Assembly: GCF_032595355.1 (NCBI RefSeq)
Contig: NZ_JASMWN010000006.1
Span: forward strand, 1-64,000
Source: Sedimentitalea todarodis
Lineage (GTDB): Bacteria > Pseudomonadota > Alphaproteobacteria > Rhodobacterales > Rhodobacteraceae
Direction of reading: 5' to 3'
Length of the DNA: 64,000 nucleotides
The notes beneath the pieces were generated by a model. The model searched no databases, was not told the origin of the DNA, and was given only the letters and a program-made list of their open reading frames with translations. Made by a program: the position numbers and the translations under genes. Positions 57,669-64,000 of the stretch are shown here, piece by piece (the stretch's first letter is position 1; every line of letters starts with the position of its first letter).

Positions 57669-58844
57669 ATGTCCGCCACCACGCCGATCACTCAGGACGT
57701 GATGACCATTCCACGCAAACTGCCCGATGGCCCGATCAACCTGATCGGCCTGACCCGCACCGCCATGCGCGACGTTCTGATCGCCCATGGCACTCCGGAA
57801 AAACAGTCCAAGATGCGGGTTGGTCAGATCTGGCAATGGATCTACCAATGGGGCGTTCGCGACTTTGCAAAGATGACCAACCTCGCCAAAGCCTATCGGG
57901 CACAGCTGGCCGAGACCTTTGTCATTGAGACCCCGGAAGTGGTCAGCAAGCAAGTCAGCAGCGACGGCACGCGCAAGTATCTGGTCCGCATCGCCGGCGA
58001 TCACGAGGTCGAGGTCGTCTATATTCCCGAAGAAGGGCGCGGCACGTTGTGCATCAGCTCTCAGGTCGGTTGCACGCTGACCTGTTCCTTCTGCCATACC
58101 GGCACACAAAAGCTCGTGCGCAACCTGACGGCCGGTGAAATCATTGGCCAGGTGATGATGGCGCGCGACGATCTTGGCGAATGGCCGGAAATCGGTGCGC
58201 CCAAGGACGAAACACGATTGCTGTCCAATATCGTCCTGATGGGCATGGGCGAACCGCTCTACAACTTTGAAAACGTGCGCGACGCGATGAAGATTGCAAT
58301 GGATCCCGAAGGCATCCAGCTGTCCCGCCGCCGGATTACGCTGTCAACTTCGGGCGTCGTGCCGGAAATTGCCCGGACGGCACAGGAAATCGGCTGCCAG
58401 CTGGCCGTATCGTTTCATGCAACGACGGACGAAACCCGCAACAAGCTGGTGCCGATCAACAAGCGGTGGAACATCGCCGAACTTCTCGACGCCTTGCGCG
58501 CCTATCCAAAGGTCAGCAATTCGGAACGCATCACCTTCGAATACGTGATGCTCAAGGACGTCAATGACAGCGACGAAGACGCGCGCCGCCTGATCCAGCT
58601 GATCGAGGGAATTCCGGCAAAGATCAACCTGATCCCATTCAATGAATGGCCCGGTGCGCCCTATACGCGGTCCTCTGGCAATCGGATCCACGCCTTTGCC
58701 GACATCATCTACAGGGCCGGCTATGCAAGCCCGATCCGCACCCCGCGTGGTGAAGACATCATGGCCGCCTGCGGCCAGTTGAAATCGGCCACCGAGCGGG
58801 CGCGCAAATCCCGCGCACAGATCGCGTCCGAGGCTGGGCTCTGA
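57669..58844 (+). CDS. rlmN: 23S rRNA (adenine(2503)-C(2))-methyltransferase RlmN
   Basis: 391 aa radical SAM enzyme. The [4Fe-4S] motif CTLTCSFC has Cys135, 139 and 142; GEIIGQVMMARDDLG and NIVLMGMGEPLYNFENV follow, and the methyl-carrier Cys is in IMAACGQL near the C-terminus. It methylates A2503 of 23S rRNA and A37 of some tRNAs. Runs straight into the DsbA-like gene (3-bp gap). Confidence 0.97.
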   Translation: MSATTPITQDVMTIPRKLPDGPINLIGLTRTAMRDVLIAHGTPEKQSKMRVGQIWQWIYQWGVRDFAKMTNLAKAYRAQLAETFVIETPEVVSKQVSSDGTRKYLVRIAGDHEVEVVYIPEEGRGTLCISSQVGCTLTCSFCHTGTQKLVRNLTAGEIIGQVMMARDDLGEWPEIGAPKDETRLLSNIVLMGMGEPLYNFENVRDAMKIAMDPEGIQLSRRRITLSTSGVVPEIARTAQEIGCQLAVSFHATTDETRNKLVPINKRWNIAELLDALRAYPKVSNSERITFEYVMLKDVNDSDEDARRLIQLIEGIPAKINLIPFNEWPGAPYTRSSGNRIHAFADIIYRAGYASPIRTPRGEDIMAACGQLKSATERARKSRAQIASEAGL

Positions 58845-58847
58845 TCC

Positions 58848-59615
58848 ATGCCACTGCGCCGACGCGACGTTTTGATCGCGGCCTGTGCGATCGGGGCGAC
58901 CATTGCGGTGCCGCGGGTGATCGATCTATTCAGGCCAGAGTTCACATTTGAGCCGATCCCCGGTCTGCCGGGATTTCGGAGCATCGCGGGTGGGTCGATG
59001 TCGAGCGCACAGGCCGTGTTCGCGGGCATTGACCCGATGACCGAGCAGGACGCGCGGCTCCGCCAAGAGGTTGCCAAGGACCCCTGCCTTGCGGCATTCG
59101 GGCCGCAGCCCTGGGCAGGCGGAACCGTCCCGATCGCCGTCTTCACGGATTACAATTGTCCCTATTGCCCGACGCTGAGCGGCATCATCATGGTCCTGAT
59201 CGAGACGGGCGCCCCGATATCGGTGACCTGGCACGAAATGCCGGTTCTGGGGCCACGATCAATGGCCGCCGCCCGCGCAGCCATCGCGGCCCGCGCCCAA
59301 GGCCAGTATCTGCCGGTGCACGAGCACCTGATGCGCTCGGTCCTGCCGCCCGGGCCGGCGTCACTGCGCGCATTGGCAGATCGGTTCGACATCGAACCCG
59401 CGCAGTTCCAGCGCGATGGGAGCAGCAGGGAAACGACGCAAGCCATCGACCGCAGCAGCGCGGTGGCGGCCGCGTTCGGGATCATCGGCACGCCGGCGCT
59501 GTTGGTGGGCCGCACATTGGTTGTCGGGAAAATTGCCCGCAACCGGCTCGAAAAGCTGATCGCGGTGGAGCAGACTGACGCCGATCCACCCTGTGGCACC
59601 AGCAGCCTTGACTGA
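58848..59615 (+). CDS. DsbA-family thioredoxin-fold protein
   Basis: 255 aa. It starts MPLRRRDVLIAACAIG, a short basic N-terminus and one hydrophobic stretch (a signal or anchor, with an RRRD twin-arginine look). The active site CPYC follows VFTDYN, and the cis-Pro GTPALLVG near the end completes the thioredoxin-like site. It probably forms or isomerises disulfides in the periplasm (DsbA/Com1-like). It follows rlmN by 3 bp. Confidence 0.9.
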   Translation: MPLRRRDVLIAACAIGATIAVPRVIDLFRPEFTFEPIPGLPGFRSIAGGSMSSAQAVFAGIDPMTEQDARLRQEVAKDPCLAAFGPQPWAGGTVPIAVFTDYNCPYCPTLSGIIMVLIETGAPISVTWHEMPVLGPRSMAAARAAIAARAQGQYLPVHEHLMRSVLPPGPASLRALADRFDIEPAQFQRDGSSRETTQAIDRSSAVAAAFGIIGTPALLVGRTLVVGKIARNRLEKLIAVEQTDADPPCGTSSLD

Positions 59616-59655
59616 CGTCACCCGCCGCTTGCGCCCGGTGTCAGCCTAGCCCATC

Positions 59656-60498
59656 TCAGCGGCCCGGAATGCTGTCGCGCGCCGGAGCCGGTTCCCAATT
59701 GTCGATGATGTCAGCCGCCTCTTGCGCGGTCTCGACGAACCGAAAAAGGTCAAGATCATCCTCCGAGATGGTCCCGGCGTCGGCCAGCGCGTCCCAGTTG
59801 ATGACCTTTTCCCAGAAGGCGCGCCCAAACAGCAGGAACGGCACCCGTTCCATGCGGCCAGTCTGGATCAGGGTCAGGGATTCGAACATCTCGTCCAAGG
59901 TTCCGAACCCGCCGGGGAACACGCAGATCGCCCGCGCACGCATCAGAAAATGCATCTTGCGGATGGCAAAATAGTGAAAGTTGAAGCTCAGATCCGGAGT
60001 CACATAGGCGTTGGGTGCCTGCTCGTGCGGCAGCACGATGTTCAACCCGATGGACTGCCCGCCCGCCTCATACGCGCCGCGATTCCCCGCCTCCATCACA
60101 CCGGGGCCGCCCCCGGTCACGATCACGTTTTCATGACCGCCGGTCTGGATGGACGCCTCGGTCATCAACCGGGCGAAATCCTTTGCCTCGTCGTAGAACC
60201 GCGACAGCTCCGCCAGTGTTTCAGTCCGCGCATCGGCCTTGTTGGCCGGGTCAGGGATACGCGCGCCGCCAAACATGACGATGGTGCTTTCGATCCCCCG
60301 TTCGTTCAGCATCAACTCGGGCTTCAGCAACTCCAGCTGCAACCGGACAGGGCGCAACTCGTCCCGGCACAGGAAATCTTCATCGGCAAAGGCCAGCCGG
60401 TAGGCAGGCGAGCGGGTTTGCGGTGTGTCAGGTACATGTTCAGCGGTATCGCGGTCCAGATGGGCATCGCGGAACGGGCTCTGGCGGTCATCAGTCAT
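59656..60498 (-). CDS. LOG family protein (TIGR00730-like)
   Basis: 280 aa from ATG 60498. Signature IVTGGGPGVMEAGNRGAYEAG and FPGGFGTLDEMFE (PGGxGTxxE), with Rossmann-like TIVMFGGARIP. LOG proteins hydrolyse nucleotide 5'-monophosphates, sometimes cytokinin ribotides; the long N-terminal extension of about 75 residues is typical of the bacterial TIGR00730-plus group. An upstream in-frame start at 60654 overlaps the divergent gene and is unlikely. Confidence 0.92.
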   Translation of the reverse strand: MTDDRQSPFRDAHLDRDTAEHVPDTPQTRSPAYRLAFADEDFLCRDELRPVRLQLELLKPELMLNERGIESTIVMFGGARIPDPANKADARTETLAELSRFYDEAKDFARLMTEASIQTGGHENVIVTGGGPGVMEAGNRGAYEAGGQSIGLNIVLPHEQAPNAYVTPDLSFNFHYFAIRKMHFLMRARAICVFPGGFGTLDEMFESLTLIQTGRMERVPFLLFGRAFWEKVINWDALADAGTISEDDLDLFRFVETAQEAADIIDNWEPAPARDSIPGR

Positions 60499-60574
60499 CA
60501 AGGGGATCCATGCTTGCGTGTTCGTTCCAGCCCTATAGGGTTCAGCGTGGCAAGACCAGCAACAGGGCCCGGCG

Positions 60575-61498
60575 ATGGAATGGAAATCGGAGATCGAACA
60601 GGCAGCAGGAAGGGTGCGCGACCGCGTGGTCAGAACTCCGCTTCTGGACCTCACCGACGTCGGCCTGACGTTCCCGGTTCAGTTGAAGCTGGAGCAGATG
60701 CAGCACACGGGCAGCTTCAAGGCACGTGGCGCGTTCAACACATTGCTCGGCGAACCGGTGCCCGAAGCCGGTCTGGTCGCCGCGAGCGGCGGCAACCATG
60801 GTGCCGCAGTGGCCTATGCAGCGCACCAACTGGGCCACAAGGCGCATATCTTCGTGCCCGAAATGGCCGGGACATCCAAGATCGCACTGATCCGTGAAAC
60901 CGGTGCGGACCTCACCGTGGTGCCGGGCGACTATTCCAATGCGCTGAATCTGGCGCAGGTCTACGAGGCGGAAACCGGGGCCAAACAAATTCACGCCTAT
61001 GACGCCCCTGCAACCGTTGCGGGGCAAGGCACCTGCATGCGCGAATGGGAATCGCAGGGCCTTGAGGCCGACACGCTGCTGATTGCCGTCGGCGGCGGCG
61101 GGTTGATCGCGGGCGCGCTCGCATGGCTCGCGGGTACTCGCAAGGTTGTCGCGGTGGAGCCGGAAACCTCCTGCGCCCTGAACGCTGCACTCAAAGCCGG
61201 GAAACCGGTCGATGTCGAGGTTTCGGGTGTCGCAGCGAATGCGCTTGGCGCGCGGCGTATCGGATCAATCTGCTTCGAGGTTGCCGAGAAACATCTTGGC
61301 GGCACGGTTCTGGTCAGCGACGACGCCATCACCAGGGCGCAGCACGCCCTCTGGCGCAGCAGCCGGCAGCTTGTCGAACCCGCAGGTGCAACGGCACTGG
61401 CCGCGCTGATGTCAGGGGCCTATCAACCTACGCGCGGTGAAAAGGTCGCGGTGTTGATCTGTGGCGGCAACATCGCGCCTGATCCGTTTCAGGCCTAG
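60575..61498 (+). CDS. Threonine/serine dehydratase-like PLP protein
   Basis: 307 aa fold type II PLP enzyme. PLP lysine in HTGSFKARGAF, the substrate loop ASGGNHGAAVAYAA, and GGGGLIAGALAWLA for the phosphate. Without the regulatory C-terminal domain it is like catabolic TdcB or a serine racemase-type enzyme; choice between them is open. Divergent to the LOG gene; followed by a broken GST gene, 4 bp on. Confidence 0.9.
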   Translation: MEWKSEIEQAAGRVRDRVVRTPLLDLTDVGLTFPVQLKLEQMQHTGSFKARGAFNTLLGEPVPEAGLVAASGGNHGAAVAYAAHQLGHKAHIFVPEMAGTSKIALIRETGADLTVVPGDYSNALNLAQVYEAETGAKQIHAYDAPATVAGQGTCMREWESQGLEADTLLIAVGGGGLIAGALAWLAGTRKVVAVEPETSCALNAALKAGKPVDVEVSGVAANALGARRIGSICFEVAEKHLGGTVLVSDDAITRAQHALWRSSRQLVEPAGATALAALMSGAYQPTRGEKVAVLICGGNIAPDPFQA

Positions 61499-61502
61499 GC
61501 GC

Positions 61503-62137
61503 ATGGGCCTTACCCTCTATGCCTATCCGCCCAGCGTCTATTGCCAGATCGTTCGCATGGCGCTGTATCAGCTTCGCTTGACCGCGCAGATCGTCGAGGT
61601 TGATCCGTTCACCGGTACCGGGCCGAATCCACATCCCTTCGGCCTTGTCCCGACACTGAACGACGATGATTTTCAACTTACCGAAACGGCTGCGATCTTG
61701 CGCTATCTCAATACGCAATATGCCGGGGGTCGGTTGTCTCCTGACACACCCCGTGCCATTGCCCGGATGGTGCAGGTTCAAAGTATCGTGGACTCACAGG
61801 CCTATTGGCCGCTCGTGCGTATGGTTTCAGCCAACGCATCAGTGCCCCATCCAGCGGCGAAATGCCGGACGAGGCTGTAATCGAAGACGGACTGGAACGT
61901 GCGAAAACCGTCCTTTCCGGACTTGAGACCATTGCCCGCGAAGGGCTGGTTCTTGACGGAACGAACCTGACCCTTGCCGATCTCCACCTCGCGCCCATGA
62001 TCGGCTTTTTCAACGCGGCGCCCGAGGGGGCCGCCGCACTCGGGCGGTATCCCGCGCTCCTGCGCTGGTTCGATGCCATCGCCGAAAATCCGGCCTATCG
62101 CGCCACCTGCCCTCCCTTGACCCGCGCCAAACCCTGA
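61503..62137 (+). pseudogene. Glutathione S-transferase gene with a single-base frameshift
   Basis: Two overlapping plus frames make one GST of about 211 residues. Frame one starts at ATG 61503 (MGLTLYAYPPSVYCQIVRMA, LTETAAILRYLNTQYAGG) and holds through VQSIVDSQAYWPLVRMV; frame two carries the rest (LERAKTVLSGLE, LTLADLHLAPMIGFFNAA). The frames meet at TTT (61825-61827); one extra T there would restore one protein. It may be a genuine inactivation or a homopolymer sequencing error. The first frame alone ends at 61880. Confidence 0.85.
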
Positions 62138-62170
62138 CAACCCGTCTTTGCGTGTTGCCCATGCTTCACA

Positions 62171-62199
62171 TTGTCTGTCGCCGCCGGCCCCGCTATAGG
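62171..62199 (+). promoter_or_regulatory. Promoter of dapD
   Basis: TTGTCT (62171-62176) and TATAGG (62194-62199) are 17 bp apart, a good sigma-70 type match. The dapD ATG is at 62232, so the leader would be about 25 nt and holds AGGAGAG (62219-62225) 6 bp before the ATG. Confidence 0.6.
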
Positions 62200-62231
62200 G
62201 CTGTCAACGATTGTTCACAGGAGAGACGTTC

Positions 62232-63059
62232 ATGTCCAACGCGCAGCTGGAAACCGCCATCGAAGCCGCATGGGAGGCGCGTGATGAAATTACGCCCGCA
62301 ACCAGCGGTGAACAGCGCGAGGCCATCGAAGATACGCTGAATGCGCTCGACAGCGGCGTTCTGCGTGTTGCCGAGAAGCAGGCCGACAACAGCTGGCATG
62401 TCAACCAGTGGGCGAAAAAGGCGGTTCTGCTCGGCTTTCGCATCAAGGACATGGAGCAACAATCCGGCGGCCCCCAGAACGGTGGCTGGTGGGACAAGGT
62501 GGACAGCAAGTTCGCAGGCTGGGGCGACAACCAGTGGAAGGATGCGGGCTTTCGCGCCGTGCCCCATTGTGTCGTACGCAAATCGGCCTATATCGCGCCG
62601 GGCGTCGTGCTGATGCCCTCGTTTGTGAACCTGGGCGCCTATGTCGATCAAGGCACGATGGTCGATACCTGGGCCACCGTCGGGTCCTGCGCACAGATCG
62701 GCAAGAACGTGCATCTGTCGGGCGGCGTTGGCATCGGCGGCGTGCTGGAGCCGATGCAGGCCGGGCCCACGATCATCGAGGACAACTGTTTCATCGGGGC
62801 CCGATCCGAGGTGGTCGAAGGCTGCATCGTGCGCGAAGGGTCGGTTCTGGGCATGGGCGTCTTCATCGGCCAATCCACCAAGATCGTGGACCGCGAAACA
62901 GGCGAGGTCATGTATGGCGAAGTTCCTCCCTATTCGGTGGTGGTCGCCGGCTCCATGCCCTCCAAGAACAACATCAACCTCTATTGCGCCGTGATCGTAA
63001 AGCGCGTCGATGCCAGAACCCGCTCCAAGACCGGCATCAACGAGTTGTTGCGTGACTGA
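62232..63059 (+). CDS. dapD: 2,3,4,5-tetrahydropyridine-2,6-dicarboxylate N-succinyltransferase
   Basis: 275 aa from ATG 62232. Left-handed beta-helix of hexapeptide repeats (VRKSAYIAPGVVLMPSFVNLGAYV, in part; VLEPMQAGPTIIEDNCFIGARSEVVEGC), and GSCAQIGKNVHLSGGVGIGG. It succinylates tetrahydrodipicolinate, marking the succinylase route to lysine. The following gene starts inside its end (GTG in the GTGACTGA overlap). Confidence 0.97.
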   Translation: MSNAQLETAIEAAWEARDEITPATSGEQREAIEDTLNALDSGVLRVAEKQADNSWHVNQWAKKAVLLGFRIKDMEQQSGGPQNGGWWDKVDSKFAGWGDNQWKDAGFRAVPHCVVRKSAYIAPGVVLMPSFVNLGAYVDQGTMVDTWATVGSCAQIGKNVHLSGGVGIGGVLEPMQAGPTIIEDNCFIGARSEVVEGCIVREGSVLGMGVFIGQSTKIVDRETGEVMYGEVPPYSVVVAGSMPSKNNINLYCAVIVKRVDARTRSKTGINELLRD

Positions 63060-63396
63060 TACGCCCGCCAAGAAACCGAGCCGCCAGCAGGTCTATACCC
63101 TGCTGGTGGAGATCGGTCGCAAGACCGGCGACGGGCTGCCCAAGGGGGCCAGCGGCGCGGCGCTGATGTGCTTTGCCAGCGGCATCGACGAAGCCGAAGC
63201 CGTGCGTGAAACGGTGGCGATCCTGAAACAGGCCGACACCGCGCCGCTGGACGTGACCGGCTATGGCACCCTTGCCGAGCGCGAGGCCGAAGGCCATGAG
63301 ATTGATGATGAAGAGCGCGCGCTGATGCAACGGGCGCTGGACGAAAACGCGGTCATCATTGCACAGATGACTCCGTTTTTCGGCGACGAAACCTGA
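63052..63396 (+). CDS. Conserved hypothetical protein downstream of dapD
   Basis: 114 aa from GTG 63052, overlapping the dapD stop (GTGACTGA). The frame runs acidic and helix-rich: TDTPAKKPSRQQVYTLLVEIG, LPKGASGAALMCFASGIDE and EIDDEERALMQRALDENAVI. No motif is recognised, but the coupling to dapD suggests a related role in lysine or peptidoglycan supply (inference). Function unknown. Confidence 0.75.
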   Translation: MTDTPAKKPSRQQVYTLLVEIGRKTGDGLPKGASGAALMCFASGIDEAEAVRETVAILKQADTAPLDVTGYGTLAEREAEGHEIDDEERALMQRALDENAVIIAQMTPFFGDET

Positions 63397-63485
63397 CCTC
63401 GATCTGTCGTCCGGGTCCGGCCCCGGTGATGCCCCGGCGATGATTGCCACTTGTGTTCCGGCGACGCCCGCTTAGCGTGCTTTGC

Positions 63486-64000
63486 ATGAGCACCGCTTCC
63501 ATTCACGACAGCACCTATTCCTGGCTTCGGCTGGGCATCACGCTGTTGATCGGCATGGTGGCCAACGCTGGCATGTGGGCGGTCGTGGTCGTGTTGCCGG
63601 CGATCGAAACCGAGTTTGGCGCGGGCCGCGCCGAGGCATCCCTGCCCTACACGCTGACGATGATCGGATTTGCGGTCGGCAATCTGTTGATCGGGCGTGT
63701 GGTGGATCGTTTCGGCGTGACGATCGCGCTGAACGGAGCGGCCTTTGGCATTGCCGCAGGATACGGGCTGGCGGTGATTGCGCCGTCGATGTTCACCATT
63801 TCGCTGGCGCATCTTGTGCTTGGCCTTGGCACCGCAGTTGGCTTTGGCCCGTTGATCGCCGACATCTCGCACTGGTTCCTCAAACGACGTGGCATCGCCG
63901 TGGCACTGGCGGCCAGTGGCAACTACCTGTCCGGCGCGATTTGGCCGACGATGCTGGCCGATGTGCTGGCGGACAGCGGCTGGCGACAGGTCTATGTCAC
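63486..64000 (+). CDS. MFS transporter, N-terminal part (cut by window end)
   Basis: 171 residues are visible from ATG 63486. Transmembrane segments at about 15-38, 55-72, 80-95, 100-120 and 135-155; the MFS motif between TM2 and TM3 appears as GRVVDRFG. The FxLGLGTAVGFGPLIAD stretch belongs to TM4. Substrate cannot be assigned. The gene continues past the window. Confidence 0.85.
   Translation, partial: MSTASIHDSTYSWLRLGITLLIGMVANAGMWAVVVVLPAIETEFGAGRAEASLPYTLTMIGFAVGNLLIGRVVDRFGVTIALNGAAFGIAAGYGLAVIAPSMFTISLAHLVLGLGTAVGFGPLIADISHWFLKRRGIAVALAASGNYLSGAIWPTMLADVLADSGWRQVYV

Noticed and set aside
1..64000. CRISPR array, prophage, secretion system or biosynthetic gene cluster
   Set aside because: No regularly spaced repeats, phage structural genes, secretion components or modular synthase genes were seen on either strand.

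Overview
The window is a high-GC, gene-dense chromosomal segment from an alphaproteobacterium, most probably a marine Rhodobacterales (roseobacter-type) species. The indications are a Rhodobacter-type porin, an IalB-family periplasmic protein, DUF3576 and DUF2125 proteins, succinylase-route lysine genes (dapA, dapD), a RibA with a degenerate N-terminal domain, the serC-serA pair divergent from serB, and an MnmC activity split into two genes. Almost everything is core metabolism or envelope biology. No prophage, CRISPR array, secretion system or biosynthetic cluster was seen.

Layout. 0-5.3 kb: the right end of an IS66-family element, a tRNA-Arg(ACG), a tight three-gene unit (TVP38/TMEM64 membrane protein, FAD disulfide oxidoreductase, histidine kinase) and rpmH-rnpA-yidD. 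5.3-14.3 kb: dapA, a soluble lytic transglycosylase, a DMT permease overlapping mnmD, the divergent MnmC-type oxidoreductase, a hotdog hydratase, an FMN reductase, an OmpA-type lipoprotein and an Ada/Ogt-like repair protein. 14.4-21 kb: a P1-family aminopeptidase, panBC, a YghU-type GST, psd-pssA and a methyltransferase on an atypical patch. 21-30 kb: pheT, a frameshifted membrane-protein gene, an orphan AAA ATPase, ribA, an L,D-transpeptidase, a YggS-type PLP protein and a porin with a strong terminator. 30-46.5 kb: a DUF3576 lipoprotein, leuS-lptE-holA, a GST, a flavoprotein-MscS pair, HNH, enoyl-CoA hydratase/SDR, DUF2125, and pmbA, CysQ-like, Kdo-transferase and lpxK genes. 46.6-64 kb: kbl-tdh, a cysteine-synthase-like gene, a phosphatase, serA/serC/serB, an arsR-AHSA1-YCII operon, an asparaginase, ialB, rlmN, a DsbA-like protein, a LOG protein, a threonine dehydratase-like gene, a frameshifted GST, dapD and the start of an MFS permease.

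Several genes cooperate. panB/panC make pantothenate. psd/pssA make phosphatidylethanolamine. serA/serC/serB form the complete phosphorylated serine pathway. kbl/tdh convert threonine to glycine. The Kdo-transferase-like gene, lpxK and lptE serve LPS synthesis and export. dapA and dapD serve lysine and peptidoglycan synthesis.

The least ordinary observations are a dispersed repeat of about 105 bp with inverted ends, found twice, each time filling a convergent intergenic gap and supplying stop codons of flanking genes; an apparent synteny break at one copy; two single-base frameshifts; and several unusual hairpins in leaders and 3' ends. I did not find a clearly new multi-gene system.
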